From Amycolatopsis saalfeldensis (GTDB lineage: Bacteria; Actinomycetota; Actinomycetes; Mycobacteriales; Pseudonocardiaceae), in the NCBI RefSeq assembly GCF_900110575.1, contig NZ_FOEF01000038.1:1-40680 (forward strand): a DNA stretch of 40,680 nucleotides. The letters run 5' to 3'. Each line of letters opens with the position of its first letter. The stretch's first letter is position 1. Made by a program: the position numbers and the translations under genes. This document shows, in pieces, positions 8,541 through 15,904 of this stretch. The notes under the pieces were generated by a model, which was not told the DNA's origin, searched no databases, and saw only the letters and a list, made by a program, of their open reading frames with translations.

Positions 8541-8556
8541 GACCCCGACCGGGGTC
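8541..8556. terminator. possible hairpin terminator after int
   Basis: GACCCC, loop GACC, GGGGTC forms a 6-bp perfect stem about 150 bp after the integrase stop; a second CGGCCG-centred repeat follows at once. There is no T tract. The rest of 8394-8675 shows no gene. Confidence 0.4.
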
Positions 8557-8675
8557 AACACCTCGGCCGGGGTCCAGTGCATTGGCGTGCTCTGCGACCG
8601 TACTAGCCGGTAGTGGCCGACATCAAGGCTGTCTGTCTCTGAGGTGTTCGAGCTCGCAGATATGGATGACCAACG

Positions 8676-8843
8676 ATGGCCAAGAAGATCTCGCCGGGTA
8701 CTCCGGCGCCCTCCTCCGGGCAGTACAAGGTCCCGGGCAGCAAGACCGAGATCACTGCAATCGAGGGCAAGCCCCTACCGCCGACTCCGAAGCCGGGGCA
8801 GGGTTACGTGCAGGTCGACAAGACCAAGCACAAGAACGACTAG
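8676..8843 (+). CDS. small YjzC-like protein
   Basis: This short gene encodes 55 aa beginning MAKKISPGTPAPSSGQY and ending in a Lys-rich tail. The pattern (basic N-terminus, PGTPAP-SGQY, a central PLPPTPKPGQ-Y stretch, charged end) resembles the YjzC family of small proteins of unknown function. No membrane segment or Cys is present. It lies between integrase and regulator genes in the left arm. The start is the only ATG in frame; the Shine-Dalgarno sequence is weak. Confidence 0.7.
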   Translation: MAKKISPGTPAPSSGQYKVPGSKTEITAIEGKPLPPTPKPGQGYVQVDKTKHKND

Positions 8844-8940
8844 TTCGTAGCTTCCGGCTGGGGTCACCGCAGTGGCTGATCCCAGCCGGGCCACGATGTG
8901 GGATCGTTGGGTTCGCTCAGTACGAGTGGTTGGATCGGTC

Positions 8941-9162
8941 ATGTCTGAGGCGCGTTGGGGTGACGATTGGTTGCCCGGGATGCGGGTGATGGTCTTCAAC
9001 CGCACAGAGAAGCCAGGCCGATTCCGAAGTGGAACGATCGTGGATCGCTCGTGGGGACGAGACAGGGGTGAACCAATCTGGCGGTTCACGCTCGAACTCG
9101 ATGGCGTGGACGGGCAGTGGACGTTCCACCCCCCAGTGGCTACAGCCTTTCAGCGACGGTGA
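8941..9162 (+). CDS. small hypothetical protein
   Basis: This 73-aa product begins MSEARWGDDWLPGMRVMVFNR and reads as a compact beta-rich domain (alternating hydrophobics, TIVDRSW, WRFTLELDG, WTFHPP) that could be SH3-like. No catalytic motif is visible. An in-frame GTG at 8872 would add 23 residues; the ATG at 8941 is preferred because the extra residues look unstructured. Unrecognised family. Confidence 0.5.
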   Translation: MSEARWGDDWLPGMRVMVFNRTEKPGRFRSGTIVDRSWGRDRGEPIWRFTLELDGVDGQWTFHPPVATAFQRR

Positions 9163-9193
9163 CGAACTTCCGACGTTTTCTTAGGGCTCTCCT

Positions 9194-9916
9194 TCAGTCC
9201 AGCGGACCTTGGCCAGCTGCGTATGGGGTGCCCATGACTTCGAGGGCGCGCAGCGCTGGCCCGTAGACCTGCGCAGCAGGAACGAACTGCGTCAAGTCGG
9301 CGCGGTCCACCCAGATTGCCGCGACGTTCTCGACTACGTCGACGTTGCGCACCTCGCCTGCCACGTAGTCGCACAGGACGTACTCACATAGGACGCCGGT
9401 CGTCGGGTGCAGGCGTATGCCGAGCTTGCGCGTCACGACGCAATGGACGTCCGTTTCGGCCAGTGTCTCGCGTACCGCGACCACTGCCGGGCGTCCGCCC
9501 GGCTTGACTACTCCGGCGGGGAACTGCCAGGAAAGGCCGGTTGCGTCCTCAGCTCGGCGGCAGACGATGAGTACCTCTGAGCCCCGGATGACCACAGCAA
9601 CCGCGACCCGTAGCGGCTGAAACGCGGTCGCGGTCGGCCGGTCCATCGGCGCAAGCAGCTCATCGATGCTTAGCCCGAAAATGTGCTCCAAGAGACGGGC
9701 CGTGGCCGGGCGAACGGCGCCGAGCGGCCTTCCGTCTGGGTGGGTACCGGCGACGAGCCGACCGAGGTGCCGCACGCTGAGCGTGCCCGGCTCGTCGTGT
9801 TCGCGAGCGAACTTCTCGGCGAACTCGGCGAATTCCTCGAAGGTCTGCCGCCGTTCCCAGATCAGTTGTTCGAGCAGTGTCCGGGGTGCCGGCTGTTCCC
9901 CGCTGATGTCCTGCAT
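9194..9916 (-). CDS. HTH-Nudix protein, Pif-like (copy 1)
   Basis: This 240-aa protein has an N-terminal XRE-like helix-turn-helix region (LLEQLIWERRQTFEEFAEFAEKF ... RPATARLLEHIFG, about 12-90) and a Nudix fold (about 95-230). The Nudix box starts at GVVKPGG and is eroded: the first conserved Glu is Gly, and REUxEExGU reads RETLAETDV, losing one metal-binding Glu and the Gly. In the AICE pSAM2 the Nudix protein Pif blocks redundant transfer between donors (established). A similar regulatory or immunity role is inferred here, with hydrolysis doubtful. The ATG at 9916 follows AGGGGAG; the longer form from 9949 lacks that. It is paralogous to the gene at 15905-16570 and divergent from 10048. 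Confidence 0.85.
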   Translation of the reverse strand: MQDISGEQPAPRTLLEQLIWERRQTFEEFAEFAEKFAREHDEPGTLSVRHLGRLVAGTHPDGRPLGAVRPATARLLEHIFGLSIDELLAPMDRPTATAFQPLRVAVAVVIRGSEVLIVCRRAEDATGLSWQFPAGVVKPGGRPAVVAVRETLAETDVHCVVTRKLGIRLHPTTGVLCEYVLCDYVAGEVRNVDVVENVAAIWVDRADLTQFVPAAQVYGPALRALEVMGTPYAAGQGPLD

Positions 9917-9990
9917 CTCCGCTCCCCTCGTCGTCCTTGTGGCGCCCACAAGTCGTGTGCGTGTCCTGGTTGGCAGTCCGCACCGACCAG

Positions 9991-10005
9991 AGACTTATTT
10001 CATTC
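9991..10005. promoter_or_regulatory. candidate operator in divergent promoter region
   Basis: AGACTTATTT (9991-10000) recurs at 15197-15206 in the other divergent regulator region, and the following five bases are similar (CATTC versus AATCC). AT-rich against a GC-rich background, it sits between the HTH-Nudix gene and 10048. Confidence 0.4.
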
Positions 10006-10047
10006 TCTCACAAAGGTCATTTTCGACCCATGATGGAAGGCTTGCGG

Positions 10048-10461
10048 GTGAGCAACGAACGGCCAGGGAAGGTCGCCGGGTTGTATCTGAGTTGGTATCG
10101 CTGTGTCGTCGATGGGCGCGACCACGCGGTCACTGATGAGCAGTTCTTGGCCGGGATGCGGGCGGGGCAGGGCCGATATGAGGCGGTGTGCGGCCACGTT
10201 GTGGACGTCGCGTCGGTTCTGTGCCCGCCGGGTACTCCGTGTCGGCGATGCCACGCGTTTTTGGCCGCGCGCGCAACGCTGCGGGACGCAGCCGAGCGGA
10301 CGGCGCGCCCTCGGCATCTCAAGCGATCTATCTGGCGGCGGTTGTTCGCGCGCCCATGTACTCCGGCCAGCGTCGGCCGGACCGAGGTTCCGGCGGGAGC
10401 GGGTAGCGCCCCGATCGCGCCCGCTCTCGCCGGACGCCACGCGCTGCGGGGTGCCAAGTGA
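10048..10461 (+). CDS. small Cys-rich hypothetical protein
   Basis: This 137-aa product contains YLSWYRCVVDGRDHAV near the N-terminus and a CGH ... LCPPGTPCRRCH cluster (C-x-H and C-x5-C-x2-C), suggesting a zinc-binding module. The C-terminus is basic and Pro/Ala-rich. GGAAGG seven nt upstream supports the GTG at 10048; ATGs at 10030 and 10033 are alternatives. Its stop overlaps the next start (GTGA, 10458-10461). No function is known to me; the position in the left arm suggests a transfer or regulatory accessory. Confidence 0.7.
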   Translation: MSNERPGKVAGLYLSWYRCVVDGRDHAVTDEQFLAGMRAGQGRYEAVCGHVVDVASVLCPPGTPCRRCHAFLAARATLRDAAERTARPRHLKRSIWRRLFARPCTPASVGRTEVPAGAGSAPIAPALAGRHALRGAK

Positions 10462-10727
10462 CCGTGCGGCTCTTCGTCGCGCGCCCGCTGCCGGGCACGG
10501 TCGGAGAGACACGTCGAGTGGTGCACGTGTTCGAGGTTCCTCCGGAGGACGCGGCGCCGGAGCGGCTGACCGCGCTGTGCGGACTGATGTTCGGTCCTGG
10601 GCAGCTTGAGTTGCTCGAACGGCTGCAAGGGATGCCGTGCGAGTCGTGCTTGCGCCTGACTCCCACGCCCGATCCCAAGGTGATCGAGCGCGGCGCCGAT
10701 CAGACCGGGAATAAGCGTGCCTCGTAG
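10458..10727 (+). CDS. small hypothetical protein with CxxC
   Basis: This 89-aa product begins MTVRLFVARPLPGTVGETRR and has LTALCG and GMPCESCL, three Cys spaced like a small zinc ribbon and echoing the upstream protein. The GTG start is coupled to the preceding stop by a 4-nt overlap, and its end overlaps the next gene at 10717. Function unrecognised. Confidence 0.65.
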   Translation: MTVRLFVARPLPGTVGETRRVVHVFEVPPEDAAPERLTALCGLMFGPGQLELLERLQGMPCESCLRLTPTPDPKVIERGADQTGNKRAS

Positions 10728-11060
10728 CTTGCGGTTCGGTGACCTGGATCGATGGCTTACCCACCCTGACCGACTTCTCATCGTGGCTGCCCTGGCGGAC
10801 AACCGATGGCACGAGTCCGGCGAGATCAGCCAGAGGCTGGGGATGAGGCAGAACGTGCTGTCGACTCGGCTCGCTCGTCTGCGCCAAGCTGAGTACGTCG
10901 AGGGGGAGCGTCATGACACGCACACGGTGTGGCGGCTGACCCGATCGGCAGTGATCGCTTCGCCGCCCATCTTGCGGCGCTGCAAGCTGTCCTGGCCAAT
11001 GTGATCGAGCTGGTGGGCAATACCGAGCAGCGCCAGCGGGGCTGTGAATCCGGCCGCTGA
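10717..11060 (+). pseudogene. winged-helix regulator, apparent 1-nt frameshift
   Basis: The start frame (GTG 10717) encodes a MarR/ArsR-type winged helix: LDRWLTHPDRLLIVAALADN, then ISQRLGMRQNVLSTRLARLRQAEYVE and HTVWRLT. After the CCC run at 10940-10942 this frame loses sense and ends at 11004. Adding one C there would give LT-PIGSDRFAAHLAALQAVL and a helical tail to the TGA at 11058-11060, a natural end for this fold. So a -1 deletion, or a sequencing error in the C run, truncates the protein. The DNA-binding part remains intact, so it may retain some function. It probably regulated the small left-arm operon. Confidence 0.7.
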
Positions 11061-11070
11061 GGGCCGTTTC

Positions 11071-11203
11071 GGGACGGGTGAGACGGGTTTTGGCGAACCC
11101 GTCTCACCCGTCCCATACCTCGTATCGCCTGGTCGGCAGGGGTTTGTACCCGTCACGCCGCTGGGGACGGCGTGACGGGTACCTGAGACGGGTTGTGACG
11201 GGC
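11071..11203. repeat. GACGGGT repeat cluster with two hairpins, candidate clt/transfer origin
   Basis: GACGGGT occurs at 11073, 11082, 11174 and 11187 (GACGGGC at 11197), and its complement ACCCGTC at 11097, 11106 and 11148. They form a 19-bp perfect stem (11071-11089 with 11096-11114, 6-nt loop) and a 15-bp perfect stem (11146-11160 with 11168-11182, 7-nt loop). The cluster abuts the traB stop codon. In Streptomyces conjugative plasmids the clt locus is a cluster of short direct repeats bound by TraB (established for pSVH1). A bidirectional terminator between convergent genes is the simpler alternative. Confidence 0.7.
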
Positions 11204-13413
11204 TACGGGTCGTCCTCCCCGCCGCCGGGATCGACTGAGCACGCCGCGACGGCATCAACGGCGGCCCGAATATCAGCCGTGGCATAGCCGCGTACTTGCT
11301 TCGTCCGGCCGTCCTCGCCGGGCACCCGGAAGCGCTCGGGTCGGCAGCCATGGTCGTTCATCTGCCGCCCGAACGCGGTCGGCTCGACGGCAAGTGCCTC
11401 GACCAATTCTGCGGTCGGCACGAACTCCCGGCCGCCTTCGTCGAGTTCGTCGCCGAGGTAGTCGACGACGGCCGCGAGCGGCTCCGGCAGCTCAATGCGC
11501 TCCGCAGGTACTGTCGGTGGCGTTCCGCGTGAGCCGATAGCGTGCGCCACCGCCACGCGATCAAGTACGGGGCGGGTGTCCTGCCCGGCCGCGTGGCCGG
11601 TGAGCGTCCCGGCTGCTTCCCGTAGTGCCCGGCCCTGCTGACAGATGGTCTGCCAGTCCTCGTTCGGCATGTAGTAGGTCCGGACCGTCGTGGCTAGTAC
11701 GTCGGCCCCAGCGGCGGTATCACCATCAGGACGCAGGATGCCGACGCCCTTGTGAGATGGCAGCAGCCGGGACGAGTCGAACCCTCGTGTGTTCATCTGC
11801 TCGCCGAGCACGATGTTCGAGTCTCGCCAGTCCATCACCCGCAGCGCGAACCTGGATCCGAGCACCGCGCGAAGGCCGGACGGGATCGTCTTCGAATCCG
11901 GCCGTTGCGTGGCAAGCACGAGCACGATTCCGGCGGCTGGTCCCTTCTTCGCCAGCCAGGTCAGCAGCTCGCCGACGTACTCACCTGCTGGAACCTTCTT
12001 TCCCTGCACCACCACAGGCGTCCGGTCCTCCAGCGGAACCTGAACTTCGTCGATGAACACTGCGGTGATCGGCATGTCCAACGCGGAGTCTCGGGACATG
12101 TCCGGGGTGACCTTCGATTCTGGGCAGATCACGTCGTCGAGATCTCGCATGCGCCGGAACCGGCCCTGAACCTCGCCGACGAGTTCGACCAGCCAGTCCA
12201 CCAGTGCCAAGACGTGCTCGGGTTCGTCACCGGACATGAACCGGTGGGCGACGTGTCCGGCGGCGTCCCAGTCCTTCCCGGCTTTGAAGTCCGCCACGTA
12301 CAGCCGAACCCAAGCGTCCAGAATCAGGCCGGCGGCCGCGAGCCGGGCGGCGAACGTCTTTCCCTGCCGGGGGATCGCACCCACGAGCAAAGAAGTCCAC
12401 ACCAACGGCAGATCAATCCGCCGGTCCCGAGCGTCGCGGCCGAATGGCACCGGCCGCCACGCATCCCACCTGGACACCCCAAGCAGCGGTGTCCGCACCG
12501 GCGGCTTGCTGTAGGGGTCCGCATCGGCCACCCACATCGACACCCGCCCGGCGTGGCCGCCGTTCCCTCGGACCCGTTCCGCGATGAGCTGCACCTCATC
12601 AACCGCCAGCGCCGAGGCGAGGGCGTCCCGATGCTTGACGACGTCGGCGGCCTTGCGGGTTGCGGGCAGGTCGACCATGACCGCCCACCCGTCACCGACG
12701 CGCGTGGCGCGCTCGACTAGCCGAAGCGTCTCGTCTTTGCCGATCAGCTTCGCGTCCCGGAACGCGTCCACCAGGACCTGCGGGTCCATCGTCCACGTCA
12801 GCGTCCGAGGACCGGCCAGCGCCGGTTTCCGCCCGGGACTACCGTCCCGGCGGCGCCCGAGGATCGCCAGCGCCACCGACGTGGCCGCCCCGGCGATCCA
12901 CAGTGGATCGCTGCCGTACACGAGATCGACCACCGCGACCACCAGCGCGACGACGGCGAACACGGCGCCGGTGACCTTCCATCGGAACAGGGTGAGTTCA
13001 CGGATCTCCGTGAACTTGTCGGCGAGCTTCTCCGACTCCTCAGCCGCCATTCGGTAGTCGGCGACGCGCACCCACAGGCGCCACCACCGGACACCAACCA
13101 CGACACCGCGTACCACCGCGCCGCAGTAGCGCCACGGCGACCGCAGCACCGCCACCGCCGCGTCCTTTGCAGCTTGGACCGCCTGTGGCCTGCTCTTCAG
13201 CCACAACGGCACGCGAGGCGAGTGCAGCCACCACCGCACGAACCTCCGCCGGACCGTCCGGCGGCGCGGCTGGGGCAACGTGTCATCGATCAGCTCGCCG
13301 TCCAGCACCGGACCGACGTGCTCGACGGCGCGGGAGTCAGTTCGGGCAGGGAGCTTGGCGCCGTTCACGGGCTCGGCCGCCGTGTTCATGGAGATGTTCT
13401 CGTCGGTTGTCAT
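11203..13413 (-). CDS. traB: TraB-like FtsK/SpoIIIE DNA translocase
   Basis: This 736-aa protein is the conjugative motor that moves double-stranded DNA between hyphae in actinomycete elements. It has an N-terminal basic region, two hydrophobic segments (about 146-167 and 171-186), then an FtsK-type ATPase with Walker A GAIPRQGKT (345-353) and Walker B AVFIDE (DE 455-456), plus LVLATQRPDS as motor motif. The C-terminal part (about 640-715, ELVEALAVEPTAFGRQM) looks like a winged helix for sequence recognition. GGGAGGGAG lies about 8 nt before the ATG. Its start overlaps the upstream membrane gene by 4 nt. The repeat cluster at its 3' end is the likely binding target. Confidence 0.93.
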   Translation of the reverse strand: MTTDENISMNTAAEPVNGAKLPARTDSRAVEHVGPVLDGELIDDTLPQPRRRTVRRRFVRWWLHSPRVPLWLKSRPQAVQAAKDAAVAVLRSPWRYCGAVVRGVVVGVRWWRLWVRVADYRMAAEESEKLADKFTEIRELTLFRWKVTGAVFAVVALVVAVVDLVYGSDPLWIAGAATSVALAILGRRRDGSPGRKPALAGPRTLTWTMDPQVLVDAFRDAKLIGKDETLRLVERATRVGDGWAVMVDLPATRKAADVVKHRDALASALAVDEVQLIAERVRGNGGHAGRVSMWVADADPYSKPPVRTPLLGVSRWDAWRPVPFGRDARDRRIDLPLVWTSLLVGAIPRQGKTFAARLAAAGLILDAWVRLYVADFKAGKDWDAAGHVAHRFMSGDEPEHVLALVDWLVELVGEVQGRFRRMRDLDDVICPESKVTPDMSRDSALDMPITAVFIDEVQVPLEDRTPVVVQGKKVPAGEYVGELLTWLAKKGPAAGIVLVLATQRPDSKTIPSGLRAVLGSRFALRVMDWRDSNIVLGEQMNTRGFDSSRLLPSHKGVGILRPDGDTAAGADVLATTVRTYYMPNEDWQTICQQGRALREAAGTLTGHAAGQDTRPVLDRVAVAHAIGSRGTPPTVPAERIELPEPLAAVVDYLGDELDEGGREFVPTAELVEALAVEPTAFGRQMNDHGCRPERFRVPGEDGRTKQVRGYATADIRAAVDAVAACSVDPGGGEDDP

Positions 13414-14237
13414 GACTTGTGCTCCCTCCCGGATTCGCTGATGTCGAGTTCCGCTACGAGCGCGGCGGCGAGCCGAGGCGATAGACCACGCGAACAGCCT
13501 GTGACCTCACGAACCCACGCCGGGGTGACGACGACGTCGGCCGACCAGGCGGCGCGCGCGTCGGCGAGGTAGTCGGCGAACAACTTTCGTCGAGCCGCAG
13601 TCGTCCGCCGGGACCTAGGTTCATGAACGGTTCGCCGATCGATGGGCTCGGCGCCATCGGCTGCATCCGTGAACGCCACCTTCACGGCTTCGGTGAGCTT
13701 GTCCCGGAGATCCGTGACCGCCTCGGCAGCGGCGAACACGATCAGCGGGGGTACCGAGTGCAGCACCACGCCGGACAGCGATCCGGCCGTGAACGACGCC
13801 CACGCGTTCATGGCGTACGTGGCTCCGAGCGCCAGCCACTTCGCCGCCCGAACCCACCGGCCTGTGTGGACCTGGTACCGCGCGGTCACCTGCTCGGCCC
13901 GCAGGATCGCCAGCAGCACCAGCGACACGGTTGGGTCTAGCAACCATGCGCCCAGCCACGGCAGCGACCACGGGACCGAGCCGGCAGAGGCGAACCACTG
14001 CACGTTGGCCATCGTGAACGCCAAACCGAGCACGATCCCCACCCAGCACAGCCGGTCCACCTGCGACCGGACGCGCTCGACACGGAGGGCGATCACATCG
14101 GGGTTGTCCTGCCAGCGGCGCACCTCAGCGGCATCCGCCGCATCGGCCGCGAGGCGCTGTGCCCGGGTCGGGGCGGGTGGCCGCCGGACGGCGGCCACCC
14201 GCCCCGACCGGTTGTTTCCGCTCCTCGGCTCGGTCAT
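13410..14237 (-). CDS. multi-spanning membrane protein, Spd/DUF2637-like
   Basis: This 275-aa protein has about four hydrophobic segments in the middle (LCWVGIVLGLAFTMANVQWF, PWLGAWLLDPTVSLVLLAIL, WLALGATYAMNAWASF, VVLHSVPPLIVFAAAEAV), flanked by basic ends. This layout is typical of spread (Spd) or DUF2637 membrane proteins encoded beside traB. It probably assists intramycelial spreading or forms part of the transfer pore. Start ATG 14237 overlaps the preceding stop (ATGA), and its stop overlaps traB, so it lies in a coupled operon. Confidence 0.82.
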   Translation of the reverse strand: MTEPRSGNNRSGRVAAVRRPPAPTRAQRLAADAADAAEVRRWQDNPDVIALRVERVRSQVDRLCWVGIVLGLAFTMANVQWFASAGSVPWSLPWLGAWLLDPTVSLVLLAILRAEQVTARYQVHTGRWVRAAKWLALGATYAMNAWASFTAGSLSGVVLHSVPPLIVFAAAEAVTDLRDKLTEAVKVAFTDAADGAEPIDRRTVHEPRSRRTTAARRKLFADYLADARAAWSADVVVTPAWVREVTGCSRGLSPRLAAALVAELDISESGREHKS

Positions 14238-14563
14238 CGCCGACCTCGCCGAGGCTTGGTGGCGTCCAGCGACGTGAGCGTCAATGCCCTGGTGAGGACG
14301 TGAGCAGCGATCAGGTCCGGCACACCGAGCACCACGAGCAGCAGCGTCGGATTCCGAGGATGCGTGATCACCAGCCACTGAACGCCCGTGAACGCGGCAC
14401 CCATGAACAGGACGCGTCCGGCTAGCGACACGATCCGTGCGGATGCGCGTGCCGCGTCGGCTGCTCGGCGTGCCTTGCGTGCACAGAACCGCCACACCAC
14501 GAACAAGGCGAGCAGGATGCCGATCCCCGCGAGGATCTGGGTCGGTGTCAGGTTGACCGTCAT
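14234..14563 (-). CDS. small membrane protein, SpdB-like
   Basis: This 109-aa protein has an N-terminal helix (ILAGIGILLALFVVWRFC), a basic loop, and two further hydrophobic stretches (IVSLAGRVLFMGAAFTGVQWLVI and LLLVVLGVPDLIAAHVL), with a basic tail. Size, topology and place between the WhiB-like gene and traB fit the small Spd proteins of Streptomyces transfer operons. It overlaps both neighbours by 4 nt. Confidence 0.75.
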   Translation of the reverse strand: MTVNLTPTQILAGIGILLALFVVWRFCARKARRAADAARASARIVSLAGRVLFMGAAFTGVQWLVITHPRNPTLLLVVLGVPDLIAAHVLTRALTLTSLDATKPRRGRR

Positions 14564-14907
14564 CGTTGCTCACCCCCTCGGCGACCGGCCCGGCGCACCC
14601 GCCAGGCCTGATAGACCGCCCGCCGGTCGGACTCCGGCAGCGCGCCCCAGACCCCGACCGTCTGGGCACCGGCCGACCGCAGTTCGAGTTCCAAGCACTC
14701 GCTCATGACCGGGCATCCGGCGCACAGGCGAGCAGCCAACTCCCGGTCCGGGTCGTCCTCTCCGGACAGTTCCGGCATCTCCGAGCGGTCGAACGCCCAG
14801 AAACACAGACCGTCCCGTGTCACCACCTCAGCAAGCACGTCATCCGGCACGACGGCGTACCGATCCAGGTAGGCGGCAATCTCCTTGAAGTTGTCCCGGC
14901 TCACCAC
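14560..14907 (-). CDS. WhiB-like iron-sulfur transcription factor
   Basis: This 115-aa protein has the four cluster cysteines at 35, 62, 65 and 71 (LCFW and LCAGCPVMSEC), the GVWG turn at 85-88, and a basic C-terminal DNA-binding tail (RVRRAGRRGG). All are diagnostic of WhiB-like proteins, which bind [4Fe-4S] and act with sigma factors. Translation starts at the first of two GTG codons behind AGGAGGTG. It is coupled to the excisionase-like gene upstream and the Spd-like genes downstream, so it probably regulates transfer genes in response to redox or developmental state (inference). Confidence 0.9.
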   Translation of the reverse strand: MVSRDNFKEIAAYLDRYAVVPDDVLAEVVTRDGLCFWAFDRSEMPELSGEDDPDRELAARLCAGCPVMSECLELELRSAGAQTVGVWGALPESDRRAVYQAWRVRRAGRRGGEQR

Positions 14908-15176
14908 GACGCACCTCCTGCCACCCGGCCGGCCTCGCGCTCCATCCGGCGCTTGGCGATCAGATCGGCGAGGTCGACGCAGCCGCCCGACGCCGTGACC
15001 TCGGCAATCAGTTCGTTCAGGGCGGCGGCAGGCACGACGTAGCGAGTGCGGATGCGGACTGCGGGGAAGGCGTCGTCCCGGATGGCGCGATACAGCGTCA
15101 CCGGGTTGACGCGCAGAATGCGCGCCACTTCCCCGACTGTGTAGAACGTCGGTCCGACGTTCAGGTTGGTATCCAT
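14901..15176 (-). CDS. xis: excisionase-like MerR/HTH_17 protein
   Basis: This 91-aa protein carries the small helix-turn-helix typical of excisionases: FYTVGEVARILRVNPVTLYRAIRDDAFPAVRIRTRYVVPA (about 11-50), followed by a short helical tail. It is first in the divergent transfer operon, where it would control excision, transfer transcription, or both. Its promoter region (15177-15341) holds a repeated AT-rich motif. Confidence 0.8.
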   Translation of the reverse strand: MDTNLNVGPTFYTVGEVARILRVNPVTLYRAIRDDAFPAVRIRTRYVVPAAALNELIAEVTASGGCVDLADLIAKRRMEREAGRVAGGASW

Positions 15177-15196
15177 GAGTGACCCCTTTGATCGAA

Positions 15197-15234
15197 AGAC
15201 TTATTTAATCCAAAAACTAGGGATGATTTAATCC
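15197..15234. promoter_or_regulatory. candidate operator with ATTTAATCC direct repeat
   Basis: ATTTAATCC occurs at 15203-15211 and 15226-15234 (23-bp spacing, about two helical turns) in the divergent promoter region between xis and the XRE regulator. TTATTTAATCC recurs in inverse orientation at 39675-39685, and AGACTTATTT recurs at 9991. A likely target of an element-encoded repressor. Confidence 0.5.
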
Positions 15235-15341
15235 CGCAAAGGTGCAAAGGAGCCCGAATGTGTCCGCGCGGGCGCGGAGAGTGGGCCGCGGAATCGCGAG
15301 CCGCGCTAGTCTCGGCGTAGAGGCGGAGCGCGGAGGGATAC

Positions 15342-15770
15342 GTGTCGGAAGACTGGGCGGCGGTCGCAAGAGCGATCAATCAGCGCATGGCCGAGCTCGA
15401 TCTCAGCCAGCGCGAGCTCATTGCCCGCTCGCAGGTCTCCAAGGCCACCGTTCGTGAAATCCAGCACAACACGGCGCAGCGGCGCCGCAGTGACCGGACG
15501 CTTGAGGCGCTTTCGCTCGCGCTTGACCTGCACGCCGGCCACTTGGCGGCGGTGCTTGCGGGTCGCCGACCGCCGGAGGTTGGGGAGCCCGCGCCACGTG
15601 GGGACGACGACATACCGGGCCGCCTTGCGGTCATTGAGCACCAGTTGCGCGAGATTACTGCTCGGCTTCGCGAAATGAGCGCGCTTAACGAGCGGCTTGA
15701 CGAGATAAACACTAGCGTCGAAACGGTGCTTGACCGCGTTTCGGACGGCCGGGAACCGCGTCGTCGGTAA
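15342..15770 (+). CDS. XRE-family regulator with C-terminal coiled coil
   Basis: This 142-aa protein has an N-terminal XRE/Cro helix-turn-helix (AINQRMAELDLSQRELIARSQVSKATVREIQH, about 11-45). A Pro-rich linker follows, then a heptad-like helix (LAVIEHQLREITARLREMSALNERLDEINTSVETVLDRV, about 95-133), probably for oligomerisation. The GTG start follows GGAGGG. Divergent from the transfer operon, it is the best candidate for the master repressor of the element (KorSA-like role, inferred). Confidence 0.82.
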   Translation: MSEDWAAVARAINQRMAELDLSQRELIARSQVSKATVREIQHNTAQRRRSDRTLEALSLALDLHAGHLAAVLAGRRPPEVGEPAPRGDDDIPGRLAVIEHQLREITARLREMSALNERLDEINTSVETVLDRVSDGREPRRR

Positions 15771-15830
15771 GGGGTTCTGGTGGATTGCTTTCATGCATCT
15801 CAGTCAACGCCGAACCCTCGTCGCAAACGA

Positions 15831-15876
15831 TGCATAACCAGTGCAGGTCCCACGCATAACCACTGCAGAAGCAGTG
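15831..15876. promoter_or_regulatory. repeat/palindrome upstream of Pif-like gene
   Basis: GCATAACCAGTGCAG (15832-15846) is repeated with one change at 15854-15868, followed by the palindrome CACTGC-AGAA-GCAGTG (15861-15876). It lies 30-75 bp before the ATG at 15905 and looks like an operator. Confidence 0.5.
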
Positions 15877-15904
15877 CAGTTCGGTATATCCGAAGGCCTT
15901 GGCC

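Noticed and set aside
11071..11182. CRISPR-like repeat array
   Set aside because: Repeats are 7 bp, in both orientations and folded into two palindromes, without regular spacers; no cas genes nearby.
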